Assembly (NCBI GenBank): GCA_017642895.1
Contig: JAEPON010000007.1
Location: 62,001-126,000, forward strand
Source: Roseitalea sp.
GTDB lineage: Bacteria > Pseudomonadota > Alphaproteobacteria > Rhizobiales > Rhizobiaceae
Length of the DNA stretch: 64,000 bases
Direction: 5' to 3'
The first letter of the stretch is position 1, and each line of letters opens with the position of its first letter. This document shows positions 9,095 to 18,836 of the stretch, piece after piece. The position numbers and the translations under genes are program-made. Under the pieces are notes generated by a model. That model made no database searches. It was not told the DNA's origin and worked only from the letters and a program-made list of their open reading frames with translations.

Positions 9095-10048
9095 TCAGCG
9101 GCCGGCCCTTGCCCCGCCTGCATCGGTCAAAAGGAACGCTTCGCCGCACGCCTTGGCAAGGTCCCGCACCCGCAAAATGTAGCTCTGGCGCTCGGTGACC
9201 GAGATCACGCCGCGCGCATCGAGCAGGTTGAAGACGTGCGACGCCTTGATGCACTGGTCATAGGCGGGAAGGACACATTGGTGCAGCCCGGCATTGGAGG
9301 CATCGCCCGGATCGCCGGCGGCCAGCAAGGCCCGGCATTCGGTTTCAGCGTCCTCGAAATGGCGGGTCAGCATCGCCGTATCGGCATATTCGAAATTGTG
9401 CCGCGAATATTCCTGCTCGGCCTGCAGGAAGACGTCGCCATAGCTGATCTTGTCGTCGCCCTCGCCGCCATTGAAGTTCAGATCGTAGACATTGTCGACG
9501 TTCTGCACATACATGGCCAGCCGTTCGAGACCGTAGGTCAGTTCACCTGACACCGGCGCGCATTCGATGCCGCAGACCTGCTGGAAGTAGGTGAACTGCG
9601 AGACCTCCATACCATCGCACCAGCACTCCCAGCCAAGCCCCCAGGCACCCAGCGTCGGGCTTTCCCAATCATCCTCGACAAAGCGGATGTCGTGCAGGAG
9701 CGGGTCGATCCCGATCGCCCGCAGCGACCCCAGATAAAGCGCCTGCAGGTCCGGCGGCGAGGGCTTGAGGATCACCTGATACTGGTAATAGTGCTGCAGC
9801 CGGTTGGGGTTCTCGCCATAGCGACCGTCGGTCGGCCGGCGCGAGGGCTGCACATAGGCCGCCTTCCACGGGCGCGGGCCGAGTGAGCGCAGCGTCGTGG
9901 CCGGGTGGAACGTGCCGGCGCCCACCTCCATGTCATAGGGCTGGAGGATCGCGCAGCCATGCCGCGCCCAGTAATCGTGCAGGGTCAATATCAGGCCCTG
10001 AAACGAGCGCGTGGGGTGCTGGGCGTCAATGGATGTATGGGCGGTCAT
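9095..10048 (-). CDS. glyQ: Glycine--tRNA ligase alpha subunit
   Basis: Catalytic subunit that activates glycine with ATP. The 317-residue protein has the family core [29 protein letters not shown], a [22 protein letters not shown]-site region and [19 protein letters not shown]. The start [12 protein letters not shown] at 10048 is preferred; the longer open frame upstream has no family similarity that I can recall. The region upstream to 10227 is non-coding and would hold its promoter. The usual partner glyS lies about 5 kb downstream instead of adjacent. Confidence 0.96.
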   Translation of the reverse strand: MTAHTSIDAQHPTRSFQGLILTLHDYWARHGCAILQPYDMEVGAGTFHPATTLRSLGPRPWKAAYVQPSRRPTDGRYGENPNRLQHYYQYQVILKPSPPDLQALYLGSLRAIGIDPLLHDIRFVEDDWESPTLGAWGLGWECWCDGMEVSQFTYFQQVCGIECAPVSGELTYGLERLAMYVQNVDNVYDLNFNGGEGDDKISYGDVFLQAEQEYSRHNFEYADTAMLTRHFEDAETECRALLAAGDPGDASNAGLHQCVLPAYDQCIKASHVFNLLDARGVISVTERQSYILRVRDLAKACGEAFLLTDAGGARAGR

Positions 10049-10226
10049 GGCGTCGTCGGAAACCGGGTTCTGCTGCCCGGTGCCCTCGCATGCCGACCCG
10101 CAGGGGTCAAGCTGTGCCGGATTCCGACAGACCGCTCGCCCACAGTCGGATTCCGCTAACCATTTCATCCATCAATCTTTTTTAACCGCGTTCCTTAGGC
10201 CCTGATTGGCCGGCTTGCGCTAGGGT

Positions 10227-10334
10227 GTGTTCTGTCGAGGCGGCGAACACAAGCCTCCCGGCAAACAGGGTAAGAGGATCGCAAGAGGCCAAAAGGCCCG
10301 GCGGCTCTCAGGACAACAGGCGAGACGTCAAACG
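10227..10334 (+). promoter_or_regulatory. Structured leader upstream of the DUF6101 gene
   Basis: The bases before the ATG at 10335 can fold. A 7-bp perfect stem pairs TGTGTTC (10226-10232) with GAACACA (10245-10251), followed by a GGCC-AAAA-GGCC hairpin further down. The frame is also open through this stretch from a GTG at 10227, so it could instead be a coding extension, but the composition looks unlike protein. I could not match it to a known riboswitch. Confidence 0.3.
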
Positions 10335-10907
10335 ATGAGCATCGGTGCGCAACCAGCCTGGGCACAGCATGAATTCCGGCTCGATCCGGACCGCCTGCCC
10401 CAGGAACTGTCCTATGCAACGCGCAATGGCAATGGCGAAACGACCATCACGGTCAACCGCCGCGGTGCCACGCTGACCCGTGAACTGGCGCAATCGGGCC
10501 TGCCGCTTCACATCGCGCTGCCGGCGCGCGCCTTCCGGGGCGTTGCCGTGCGGGCGACCGAAACCGGTCCGGATCAGGCGCTCGTGACACTGGAATTGCT
10601 GCACGAGGACGAGGAACTGAGCGTCCCGCTGAGCGTCGGCCACGATCTTCCCGCCATCGCACGCGACTGGCAGGCCTGGTCGGAGCTGCTCGACCTGCCG
10701 ATGATGATGATCGAGATGGACGGTGTCGCGCGCACGCTTGAGGAAAGCGCGCAGGCGATCGTCACGGGCGACGCGCAGCCGCGCCGTCATCATTCGATGT
10801 TCGCCGAGCGCCGGCCGCGCTTTCTGGCACGGCGCCGGATGGGCAATCTGGGTGTGCGCCTGATGGTGCGCGGCGAAGAGATCATCGCGCGCGACCCGTC
10901 GATCTGA
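10335..10907 (+). CDS. DUF6101 family protein
   Basis: A 190-residue protein typical of Rhizobiales, starting MSIGAQPAWAQHEFRLDP. It has a beta-rich middle with no membrane helix or signal peptide, and a basic C-terminal part (FAERRPRFLARRRMGNLGV). Its function is unknown; I recognise the family only as a conserved alphaproteobacterial domain. It stands alone, divergent from glyQ and convergent with ubiA (8 bases between stops). Confidence 0.8.
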   Translation: MSIGAQPAWAQHEFRLDPDRLPQELSYATRNGNGETTITVNRRGATLTRELAQSGLPLHIALPARAFRGVAVRATETGPDQALVTLELLHEDEELSVPLSVGHDLPAIARDWQAWSELLDLPMMMIEMDGVARTLEESAQAIVTGDAQPRRHHSMFAERRPRFLARRRMGNLGVRLMVRGEEIIARDPSI

Positions 10908-10915
10908 CGGCCCAA

Positions 10916-11890
10916 TCAGCGCAGGATGTCGGCAACGGCCGCGGCCACAAGGCCGCCGAAGATCAGCCACCCCACGATCGTGTTCGACTTGAACAGCGCC
11001 AGGCACTGGTCCGCATCGTCAATGTCGAGAACGCGGATCTGGTTGAACATGTGCAGCCCTGCCGCCACGAGGCCCAGATAGGCCATCAAAGGCACGTTCG
11101 TGCTGGCATAGCTGGCGGCCAGAAGCGTCACCATGCCCCCATAGAGGATGACGAGCGCCGGCTTGGTCCGGTCGCCGAACAGGCGCGCGGTGGAGCGCAC
11201 GCCGACCAGTGCATCGTCCTCCTTGTCCTGATGGGCGTAGATCGTGTCATAGCCGATCGTCCACAGGACACAGCCCAGATAGAGCAGGAGCGGCGTCAGC
11301 CCCAGCGCGCCATGCACGGCCACCCAGCCCATGAAGGCGCCCCATGAGAAGGCAAGACCGAGGAAAAGCTGCGGCCAATCGGTGAAGCGCTTGGCGAACG
11401 GATAGATCGCAACGACCGCGAGCGAAGCGATACCGACGACGATCGCCGTCCAGTTGAACTGGATGAGGACGACGAAGCCGATCAGCGCCTGGGCCACCAG
11501 AAAGCCTTTGGCCTGGGTGCGGGTCACCTGCCCGGACGGCAATGGCCGCGACCGTGTGCGCGCGACCTTGTCGTCGATCTCGTGATCGACAAGGTCGTTA
11601 TAGGTGCAGCCGGCACCGCGCATGGCGATCGCGCCGATCAGGAACAGGGTCAGATGCCAGGGATCGGGCAAACGCGCCAGAACGGGCAAGCTTTCGGCGC
11701 CGTGGCCGAACGGGGCGAGCGCGGCCGCCCACCAGCACGGCCACAGCAGCAGCCACCAGCCGATGGGCCGGTCCCAGCGCGCCAGTTGCGCGAACGGCCA
11801 GACGGCGCGCGGCATGATCGCGTAGACCCAATGGCCCGACGGCGCGTCGGCGACGCGTCCCTGCCCGGCCTTTGACTGCACATTGTCCAT
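10916..11890 (-). CDS. ubiA: 4-hydroxybenzoate octaprenyltransferase
   Basis: Joins the polyprenyl chain to 4-hydroxybenzoate in ubiquinone synthesis, at the inner membrane. The 324-residue polytopic protein has both Asp-rich motifs: NDLVDHEIDDKVARTRSRPLPSG near residue 105 and the second around DTIYAHQDKEDD near 220. About eight hydrophobic helices are visible. The start ATG at 11890 (MDNVQSKAG) is chosen because the upstream extension is composition noise. The polyprenyl diphosphate synthase at 14413 would supply its co-substrate. Confidence 0.94.
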   Translation of the reverse strand: MDNVQSKAGQGRVADAPSGHWVYAIMPRAVWPFAQLARWDRPIGWWLLLWPCWWAAALAPFGHGAESLPVLARLPDPWHLTLFLIGAIAMRGAGCTYNDLVDHEIDDKVARTRSRPLPSGQVTRTQAKGFLVAQALIGFVVLIQFNWTAIVVGIASLAVVAIYPFAKRFTDWPQLFLGLAFSWGAFMGWVAVHGALGLTPLLLYLGCVLWTIGYDTIYAHQDKEDDALVGVRSTARLFGDRTKPALVILYGGMVTLLAASYASTNVPLMAYLGLVAAGLHMFNQIRVLDIDDADQCLALFKSNTIVGWLIFGGLVAAAVADILR

Positions 11891-12003
11891 GATTGCCTCG
11901 TCGCAACCCTGTGGGCAAAGGTCAAGCGCGGCAGATCGGTCTTGACCCGCGTCGTGGTGCCGCGTAGCGCCGGAGCCGAAGGTGGTCGAGGGAGTTGGGC
12001 GAT

Positions 12004-13278
12004 ATGCGCGTTCTGTTGATCGGGGGCGGTGGCCGCGAACATGCGCTGGCGGCAAAACTGGCCGCCTCGCCGCGTCTGACGACCCTGATCTGCGCGCCGG
12101 GCAGTCCGGGAACCGAGGCGGTTGCCACCAATGCGGTGCTGGATGTCGGCGATCATAAAGCCGTCATCGACTTATGCCGGATCCAGAGCGTGAATCTCGT
12201 CGTGATCGGGCCCGAGGCGCCACTCGTCGCCGGCCTCGCCGACGATCTGGCCGCCGCCGGCATCGCGGTCTTCGGCCCGACGGCGGACGCCGCGCGACTG
12301 GAAGGCTCCAAGGGCTTCACCAAGGAATTGTGCGACCGGCAAGGCATTCCGACCGCCGCCTATGGCCGCTTCAACAATGCACCCAAGGCCAAGGCCTATG
12401 TGCGGCAGCAGGGTGCGCCGATCGTCATCAAGGCGGACGGGCTTGCGGCCGGCAAGGGCGTGACCGTTGCGATGACGGTCGAAGAGGCTCTGGCCGCGAT
12501 CGACGATTGTTTCGAGGGCGCGTTCGGGGATGCGGGCACCGAAGTGGTTGTCGAGGAATTTCTGGAAGGCGAGGAAGTCAGCTTCTTTTGCCTGTGCGAC
12601 GGCAAGACCGCCCTGCCCTTGACCTCGGCGCAGGACCACAAGCGGGTCGGCGATGGCGACACCGGACCCAACACCGGCGGCATGGGGGCGTATTCGCCCG
12701 CGCCGGTCTTCGATGCGGGCATGCAGGCGCGCGTGATGGACGAGATCATCGCGCCGACGCTCAAAGGTATGGCGGCGTTGGGCTGTCCCTTCACCGGTGT
12801 CCTTTATGCCGGGCTGATGGTGACGACCGAAGGGCCCAAGTTGATTGAATATAATGTCCGTTTCGGCGATCCGGAATGCCAGGTGATCATGCCACGTCTC
12901 AGCGGCGATCTGTTGCCGCTGCTCAAGGCGGCCGCCGATGGCGAATTGGGCGATGCGACGACCCGCTGGACGGACGATGCGGCGCTGACTGTCGTCATGT
13001 GCGCGCCCGGCTATCCGGCGTCGCCGAAAAAGGGCTCGGTGATCGGCGGGCTGGACAAGGTCGAGGCTCTCGAAAACGTCACCGTCTTCCATGCCGGAAC
13101 GGCCATGCGGGACGGGGAATTGATCGCCAATGGCGGGCGCGTGCTCAACATCACCGCCACCGGCGGGACGGTATCGGAGGCGCAGGCGCGCGCCTATCAG
13201 GCGGTCAATGCGATCGACTGGCCGGAAGGGTTCTGCCGTTCGGACATTGGCTGGCGCGCCATCGCACGCGAACGTTGA
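12004..13278 (+). CDS. purD: Phosphoribosylamine--glycine ligase
   Basis: Makes glycinamide ribonucleotide from phosphoribosylamine, glycine and ATP in purine synthesis. The 424-residue protein opens [19 protein letters not shown], the family signature. It then has an ATP-grasp domain with [11 protein letters not shown] near residue 145 and the metal-binding region around [10 protein letters not shown] near 290. The stop codon abuts the stop of the convergent methyltransferase with no base between them. Confidence 0.97.
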   Translation: MRVLLIGGGGREHALAAKLAASPRLTTLICAPGSPGTEAVATNAVLDVGDHKAVIDLCRIQSVNLVVIGPEAPLVAGLADDLAAAGIAVFGPTADAARLEGSKGFTKELCDRQGIPTAAYGRFNNAPKAKAYVRQQGAPIVIKADGLAAGKGVTVAMTVEEALAAIDDCFEGAFGDAGTEVVVEEFLEGEEVSFFCLCDGKTALPLTSAQDHKRVGDGDTGPNTGGMGAYSPAPVFDAGMQARVMDEIIAPTLKGMAALGCPFTGVLYAGLMVTTEGPKLIEYNVRFGDPECQVIMPRLSGDLLPLLKAAADGELGDATTRWTDDAALTVVMCAPGYPASPKKGSVIGGLDKVEALENVTVFHAGTAMRDGELIANGGRVLNITATGGTVSEAQARAYQAVNAIDWPEGFCRSDIGWRAIARER

Positions 13279-14073
13279 TCAGAGTGCCATTGACAAGGCC
13301 GATTCGCCGTTGATCAGCGCATCGGCCTCCGGCGTGAACTGCCCCGATGCGCCGTCGGGATGGAGGATCACGGCGGGCAGCATGGCGAGCCGCGCGCGGC
13401 TGCCCTTCACGCCGGACACGAGGACGCGGATGGCCGCTTCGCCGGCGCGGGGATGCACCGGCCTGATGGCGAGCGCGCCGAAGCGGCGCTCTATGCCGAT
13501 GAGTATGTCGGCAAGCATGGACGGCCGGGCGATCATGGAAAACCGGCCGCCGGGCCTGGCGATCGCGGCAGCGGTCTTGATCCAGGCCTGCATCGTCTTT
13601 CCGTCGATCACATGGGCGGCGGCCCGCACCGCATCGGGCGTTTTCCGGTCGCGCGAATCGTTGAAGGGCGGATTGGCGATCACGTGATCGAACCGCTCGC
13701 GTTCGAGCCCGGCCGTTTCGCGCGCCGTGCCGTCCAGCGTCACATCGGCGGTGACGATCCGCGCACGCGGCGCCAGCGATGCGTTTTCCGGCTGCGCCAG
13801 GGTCTGACGCGCACAATCCGCCATGGAAGGATCGTTCTCGTACATGACGGCGCCCGCGTCGGGGCAGCGTGACAGAACGGCGAGGGCCGCCGCGCCAGCG
13901 CCGGCGCCCAGATCGGCCAGCGTCCCGCCAAACCCGCCTGGCACCGTCGCCGCCAGAAGCATCGCATCGAGCCCGGCGCGATGGCCGCCCCGCGACGGCT
14001 GGACCAGAACGAACCGGCCCCAGTGGAATGCATCGACGGTGGTCTCCGCCGCCGGCTCAGCCCTTGAGCTCAT
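13279..14073 (-). CDS. tRNA1(Val)-type N6-adenine methyltransferase
   Basis: A 264-residue class I SAM methyltransferase. The SAM-binding motif is ADLGAGAGAAALAVLS near residue 52. The catalytic NPPF motif (VIANPPFNDSRDRK) near residue 125 is diagnostic of N6-adenine or exocyclic-amine methylation. The family fits TrmN6/YfiC-like proteins (COG4123). The start at 14073 is preferred because AGGG lies about 8 bases upstream; it overlaps the DUF2007 gene by 17 bases, so the two are probably co-expressed. Confidence 0.85.
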   Translation of the reverse strand: MSSRAEPAAETTVDAFHWGRFVLVQPSRGGHRAGLDAMLLAATVPGGFGGTLADLGAGAGAAALAVLSRCPDAGAVMYENDPSMADCARQTLAQPENASLAPRARIVTADVTLDGTARETAGLERERFDHVIANPPFNDSRDRKTPDAVRAAAHVIDGKTMQAWIKTAAAIARPGGRFSMIARPSMLADILIGIERRFGALAIRPVHPRAGEAAIRVLVSGVKGSRARLAMLPAVILHPDGASGQFTPEADALINGESALSMAL

Positions 14074-14278
14074 GGGCGAGCCCTGCATCATGCATGATAC
14101 GGCGTGCCTGATCGATCCGGTCCGCCTCGACCAGGATACGGCGGGGAATGGCGCCGATCGACCCTTCGATGATCGACATGTTCTGGTCGGCGATCATCAC
14201 GCCGATGCCAGCATCGCGCATCAATGCCTCGACGAAGGAGAGCGTGACGATGTCGTTGGAGCGCATCAGTTCTTCCAT
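14057..14278 (-). CDS. DUF2007 domain protein
   Basis: A 73-residue protein starting MEELMRSNDIVTLSFVEALM and containing the AGIGVMIADQNMS and RRILVEADRIDQARRIM segments of the DUF2007 'putative signal transducing protein' family. It is small, cytoplasmic and shaped like an ACT or ferredoxin-like fold. It is co-transcribed with the downstream methyltransferase (17-base overlap). Its function is unknown. Confidence 0.85.
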   Translation of the reverse strand: MEELMRSNDIVTLSFVEALMRDAGIGVMIADQNMSIIEGSIGAIPRRILVEADRIDQARRIMHDAGLAHELKG

Positions 14279-14412
14279 CGCGTTTGGTTACGCGGTTGCG
14301 CGCCGGCCGGCAAGCGGGGGCCTGCAACCAACGGCGCAGCCGGCGCGCCAATTCGCCGCTTGCTGGCCGCCGGGCGAAACCATAGGGTGCCGCCAAAAAA
14401 GGAGAGGCACTG

Positions 14413-15426
14413 ATGGGTGTTGTCGTTGCCATCGACGAGCCGCCACGAAGGAGTGGAATCGAACCGCTTGTCACGCTCGCCAAGCCCGGCATGGAACGGG
14501 TGAACCAGCTTATCCTCGACAAGGCGGGTTCCGATGTCCGGATGATCCCGGAAGTCGCCAACCACCTGATCAATTCGGGCGGCAAGCGGCTGCGGCCGAT
14601 GCTGACGATCGCGAGCGCGGAGATGTTCGGCTATCAGGGCGAGCACCATGTCAAGCTCGCCGCCAGCGTCGAATTCATGCACACTGCGACGCTGCTGCAC
14701 GACGATGTGGTGGATGAAAGCGACCGGCGCCGGTCAAAGCCGACGGCACGGATCATCTGGGGCAACCAGGCGAGCGTCCTGGTCGGCGATTTCCTGTTGG
14801 GTCAGGCCTTCCGGATGATGGTCGATGTCGGTTCGATGGACGCGCTCGATGTGCTCTCGACGGCCTCGGCGATCATCGCCGAAGGCGAAGTGATGCAGCT
14901 TTCCGCCGCCAAGAAACTGTCGACCACCGAGGATGATTATCTGGCGGTCATCAAGGCCAAGACGGCGGCGTTGTTCCTCGCCGCGGCAGAAGTCGGACCG
15001 ATCGTCGCCGGCGCGGGCAGCGACGAGCGGGCGGCGCTGCGCTCCTATGGGCTCAATCTTGGCCTTGCCTTCCAGCTTGTCGATGATGTGCTCGACTATG
15101 GGGGCAATGAAGGCGATCTGGGCAAGAATGTCGGCGACGATTTCCGCGAGGGCAAGATCACGCTGCCGGTGCTGCTCGCCTATCGGCGCGGTTCAGACGA
15201 TGAACGCACCTTTTGGAGAAAGAGCCTTGAAGATGGCGACAATGGCGCCGAGCGGCTCGAACAGGCACGCGCGCTGATGGCCAGACACGGCGCGCTGGCC
15301 GACACGATCCAGCGGGCATGGCATTTCGGTGCGATCGCACGCGACGCGCTGGCCCCGATGCCGGCGACCCCGCAAAAGGACGCGCTTCTGGACGTCGTCG
15401 ATTTCTGCATCTCGCGTCTGAACTGA
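14413..15426 (+). CDS. ispB: Polyprenyl (probably octa- or decaprenyl) diphosphate synthase
   Basis: A long-chain trans-prenyltransferase making the ubiquinone side chain. The 337-residue protein has the first Asp-rich motif LLHDDVVDESDRRR near residue 95, the GGKRLRP motif near 57, and the second motif LVDDVLDYGG near 220. A good AGGAG site lies 8 bases before the ATG. Chain length cannot be set from sequence alone; decaprenyl would be usual for Rhizobiales. Confidence 0.93.
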   Translation: MGVVVAIDEPPRRSGIEPLVTLAKPGMERVNQLILDKAGSDVRMIPEVANHLINSGGKRLRPMLTIASAEMFGYQGEHHVKLAASVEFMHTATLLHDDVVDESDRRRSKPTARIIWGNQASVLVGDFLLGQAFRMMVDVGSMDALDVLSTASAIIAEGEVMQLSAAKKLSTTEDDYLAVIKAKTAALFLAAAEVGPIVAGAGSDERAALRSYGLNLGLAFQLVDDVLDYGGNEGDLGKNVGDDFREGKITLPVLLAYRRGSDDERTFWRKSLEDGDNGAERLEQARALMARHGALADTIQRAWHFGAIARDALAPMPATPQKDALLDVVDFCISRLN

Positions 15427-15453
15427 GCGCCGATCCGGCACGATTGCCGCCGG

Positions 15454-15475
15454 GCCACAAAAGCGCCATTGTGGC
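15454..15475. repeat. Inverted repeat between ispB and the TPR gene
   Basis: A perfect 7-bp inverted repeat (GCCACAA / TTGTGGC) with an 8-base loop, flanked by further GGCC. There is no U-tract, so it is more likely an operator or a processing hairpin than a terminator. Confidence 0.35.
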
Positions 15476-15517
15476 AGGCCAACGACGGAAAGCTCAACCG
15501 ATGGTGACAATCCGCCC

Positions 15518-17323
15518 ATGATCGCATCATTTGCTAAGTCCTCGACGCTCGCGCTCATTGCGCTGACAACGATGCTGGCCATGCAGCCAAAACCCGCCAT
15601 GGCGTCCGCCGATTCCGCGCCGGCATTTCATGCGCCGACGCGCACGTTCGCCGGCGCATTTCTTGCGGCCAATGCAGCGCGGGAACGGTTCGATTTCGGC
15701 GAAGCGGCGCGCTATTACGACGAGGCTTTGCGCTTTGATCCCGACAATCCGGGCCTGCGGCGCGATCTGATGATCTCGCTGATCACGGACGGACAGATCG
15801 GCGCGGCGCTGCCGCACGCCGAGAACCTGAAGGACGAGGCCGATGTGGAACGGATCGCACGTCTGGTCCTGGGCACGGAAGCAATCCGCGAAAGCCGCTA
15901 CCTTGACGCCGAGCCGACGCTGATCCTGGCCGTCGAGAACGATCTCGAGCGGCTGATGACCGGTATCCTGCGCGCCTGGGCGCGGCACGGCGCCGGCGAT
16001 ACGGACGGAGCTTTGGACCTGATCGACGGCCTGCGCGGGCCGGACTGGTTCGGCCTTTTTTCGGCCTATCACGGCGCGCTGATCGCCGATGCGGCGGGCC
16101 TAACCGAAGCCGCACGCACCCGTTATTCCGATGGTATGAACAACGCCGCCGGCGGCAGTGCGTCCCCGCTGACCTATCTACGCCTTGCCGAAGCCAATGC
16201 GCGGTTTCTGGCCCGGACAGGCGAACTGGCCGAAGCGCGGGAGGTGATCGGACGCGGGCTTGGAACCGCGCCCAACAATCCGGACCTGCTCGCCGCCGCC
16301 GAGACGATCGACACGCCGGCGGGATCGCGCAACATCATCGACACGCCGCAACTGGGCGCCGGCGAAATCCTCCTCAACCTGGGATCAGCCATCAACCGCG
16401 ACGGCGCGGAAGACTTCGCCGCGCTCTATCTGGAGCTGGCGCGGTCAATGGCGCCCGAAAATGCGCAGATCCTGTTCGAACTGGGCGGGATCGCCGAAAA
16501 GCTCGGCCAGCCCGAACGCGCGATCGGCTATTACGCATCGGTGCCCGCCGATTCGCCGCTGGCGCGCATCGCCGATCTGCAGCGCGGTCTGGCCCTTTCG
16601 GCGCTTGACCGAAATGACGAGGCCAAGGCCACCCTCGCCGCCCTGATCGACGACAATCCCGATGATTTCCGGGGCTATCTGGCGTTGGGTGGTGTCCATG
16701 CGTCGCTCCGGGAGTTCGAGGAGGCGGCCGATGTCTACGAGGCTGCCGTGACCCGGCTCGATCTTGATGATTCGCGGTTCTGGCAGGTGCATTACCGGCT
16801 CGGCATCGCCTATGAACGCACCGGCCGCTGGCCCGAGGCCGAGCGCACATTCAAGCACACGCTGACGCTGTCGCCCGACCAGCCGGATGTGCTCAACTAT
16901 CTGGGCTATTCCTGGGTCGACATGAACATGCATCTCGACGAGGGCATCGAGATGATCCGCACGGCGGTCGAGCAGCGCCCGCGCGACGGCTACATCGTCG
17001 ATTCGCTCGGCTGGGCCTACTACCGGCTCGGCAGTTTCGAGGAAGCGGTGGAGCACCTGGAACGGGCGACCGATCTGCGGCCGCGCGATTCGATTATCAA
17101 CGACCATCTGGGCGACGCCTATTGGCGCGTCGGGCGCAAGCTCGAGGCGACCTATCAGTGGTCGCGCGCGCTGGCGATGGAAGGCGAGGATGACGCGCTG
17201 GCGAAAATCCGCGCCAAGCTCGAGGCCGCCAATGCGGGCGAGGAACCGGCAATCTCGGAAAGCCGTATCGACAATGGCGCCGCCGAACAGGCCAGCGACA
17301 CCGCCGGCGGCAATGACGGTTGA
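15518..17323 (+). CDS. Tetratricopeptide repeat protein, exported
   Basis: A 601-residue protein with an N-terminal signal-like segment (SSTLALIALTTMLAMQPKPAMA) and a chain of TPR units, clearest at residues 40-75 and 370-560 (for example YNYLGYSWVDMNMHLDEGIEM-like and SLGWAYYRLGSFEEAVEHL blocks). The C-terminal 35 residues are low-complexity. It resembles alphaproteobacterial exported TPR proteins of unknown partner. It sits three bases before ispE, so the two are probably co-transcribed. Confidence 0.85.
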   Translation: MIASFAKSSTLALIALTTMLAMQPKPAMASADSAPAFHAPTRTFAGAFLAANAARERFDFGEAARYYDEALRFDPDNPGLRRDLMISLITDGQIGAALPHAENLKDEADVERIARLVLGTEAIRESRYLDAEPTLILAVENDLERLMTGILRAWARHGAGDTDGALDLIDGLRGPDWFGLFSAYHGALIADAAGLTEAARTRYSDGMNNAAGGSASPLTYLRLAEANARFLARTGELAEAREVIGRGLGTAPNNPDLLAAAETIDTPAGSRNIIDTPQLGAGEILLNLGSAINRDGAEDFAALYLELARSMAPENAQILFELGGIAEKLGQPERAIGYYASVPADSPLARIADLQRGLALSALDRNDEAKATLAALIDDNPDDFRGYLALGGVHASLREFEEAADVYEAAVTRLDLDDSRFWQVHYRLGIAYERTGRWPEAERTFKHTLTLSPDQPDVLNYLGYSWVDMNMHLDEGIEMIRTAVEQRPRDGYIVDSLGWAYYRLGSFEEAVEHLERATDLRPRDSIINDHLGDAYWRVGRKLEATYQWSRALAMEGEDDALAKIRAKLEAANAGEEPAISESRIDNGAAEQASDTAGGNDG

Positions 17324-17326
17324 ACC

Positions 17327-18292
17327 GTGTCGGATGGTCCGGTGAGCCCGTCGGGCCCTGCGCTTGAAGCACGCGCGCCGGCCAAGATCAATCTGTGCCT
17401 GCATGTGACCGGCCGCCGCGCCGACGGCTATCATCTGCTCGATTCGCTCGTGGTCTTCGCCGATGCCGACGCGGCTGATCGCGTAACGGTCATGCTTGCT
17501 GACAACGATCGCTTGGCCGTGACCGGGCCGGAGACGGCGGCTCTGGGAACCGGAAACGACACCGATAATCTGGCGGCAAAGGCGCGCGATTGGCTGCGTG
17601 CGCAGATCCATGCAGGCGCTGGCCCCGTGGCCATCGGGCTCGAAAAAAACCTGCCCGTCGCATCGGGCATCGGCGGCGGATCGGCCGATGCCGGCGCGAC
17701 ACTCCGGCTTCTGGCCCGCCTGTGGAAGGTCGAAGCGGCGATCGGGGCAGGCCGCTTTGACACGATGTGCAGCGCGCTGGGCGCCGATATCGCCATGTGC
17801 GTTCATGGCGGAGCGTTGCGCGCACGCGGCATCGGCGAACGCATCGAGCCGGTCGACGAACTGCCCGCCCTGCCGTCGGTTCTGGTCAATCCGCGGATCG
17901 CGGTGGCAACGCCATCGGTGTTCGCGGCGCTCGAAACCCGCAACAATGCGCCAATCCCATCGCTGCCCAGTGGCGGTTTTGCCGATCCGGCCGCGCTCGC
18001 CGACTGGCTGACGGCCAACACCCGCAACGATCTGGCGCCACCGGCCCGCGCGCTCGTTCCCGCCATCGATGCTGTGCTCGGCGCGCTGGAGGCCAGCGGC
18101 ACGCTGATGGCCCGCATGTCGGGCTCGGGCGCGACCTGTTTCGGCCTGTTCGCAACGCGCCAGCACGCCCTGGACGCGGCAGAAACCATGGCCGGTGCGT
18201 GGCCGGACTGGTGGATCAGGCCGACGGTCCTCAACGCCGGCATCAGCTCGAACAACCGAAAATCGATTGGAGCGGCCCATGTCGAGGCTTGA
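17327..18292 (+). CDS. ispE: 4-diphosphocytidyl-2-C-methyl-D-erythritol kinase
   Basis: Phosphorylates CDP-ME in the non-mevalonate isoprenoid pathway. The 321-residue GHMP kinase has the opening APAKINLCLHVTGRRADGYH, the ATP loop LPVASGIGGGSADAGATL near residue 105, and MSGSGATCFGLF near 265. The start is a GTG at 17327; a GTG at 17342, which has a better GGATGG site, is an alternative. The protein is a little longer than most IspE. It precedes moaB with a 14-base overlap. Confidence 0.95.
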   Translation: MSDGPVSPSGPALEARAPAKINLCLHVTGRRADGYHLLDSLVVFADADAADRVTVMLADNDRLAVTGPETAALGTGNDTDNLAAKARDWLRAQIHAGAGPVAIGLEKNLPVASGIGGGSADAGATLRLLARLWKVEAAIGAGRFDTMCSALGADIAMCVHGGALRARGIGERIEPVDELPALPSVLVNPRIAVATPSVFAALETRNNAPIPSLPSGGFADPAALADWLTANTRNDLAPPARALVPAIDAVLGALEASGTLMARMSGSGATCFGLFATRQHALDAAETMAGAWPDWWIRPTVLNAGISSNNRKSIGAAHVEA

Positions 18293-18836
18293 CGAAACGC
18301 GGCCCTTCATCGCGCTTTCGATCGCGGTGATGACGGTCTCCGATACGCGCAAGGCCGACGAAGACCGGTCCGGCCAGACGCTCAAGGACCGCATCGAGGC
18401 GGGCGGACACACGGTTGCCGGCTATGCGATCGTCCCCGATGAACCGGTGCGGATATCAGGGCAGGTGCGGAACTGGGCGGATGATGAGGGCATCGACATC
18501 ATCATCACGACGGGCGGCACGGGCTTTACCGGACGCGACGTGACACCCGACACGCTGGAACCGATGTTCGACAAGCACATGGACGGGTTCAGTCAGGTCT
18601 TTCACCGCATCTCGTTCGACAAGATCGGCACATCGACAATCCAGTCGCGCGCGACGGCCGGTCTGATCGGAACGACATTCGTCTTCGTGCTTCCCGGATC
18701 GCCGGGCGCCTGCAAGGACGCCTGGGACGGCATTCTGAAATGGCAGCTCGACTACCGCCACATGCCCTGCAACTTCGTGGAGATCATGCCGCGGCTCGAC
18801 GAGCATCTCAAACGCGGCGGCGGCAAGTCAGCGTGA
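18279..18836 (+). CDS. moaB: Molybdenum cofactor biosynthesis protein B
   Basis: A 185-residue MoaB/Mog-fold protein implicated in molybdopterin adenylylation. Its signatures are AVMTVSDTRKADEDRSG near residue 15, the TGGTGFTGRDVTPD motif near 80, and FVLPGSPGACKDAW near 140. It is needed for Mo enzymes such as the formate dehydrogenase encoded at 31.5 kb. It overlaps ispE by 14 bases and the convergent glycosyltransferase by 9. Confidence 0.93.
   Translation: MSRLDETRPFIALSIAVMTVSDTRKADEDRSGQTLKDRIEAGGHTVAGYAIVPDEPVRISGQVRNWADDEGIDIIITTGGTGFTGRDVTPDTLEPMFDKHMDGFSQVFHRISFDKIGTSTIQSRATAGLIGTTFVFVLPGSPGACKDAWDGILKWQLDYRHMPCNFVEIMPRLDEHLKRGGGKSA

Noticed and set aside
10227..10334. Glycine riboswitch in front of the DUF6101 gene
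   Set aside because: Only a CTCTCAGG-like end fits; the conserved GCCGAAGG-GGCAA core and the 5' GGAGAG arm are missing.
16445..18412. 655-residue open frame on the minus strand
   Set aside because: It lies opposite the TPR gene and ispE, both of which have clear motifs.
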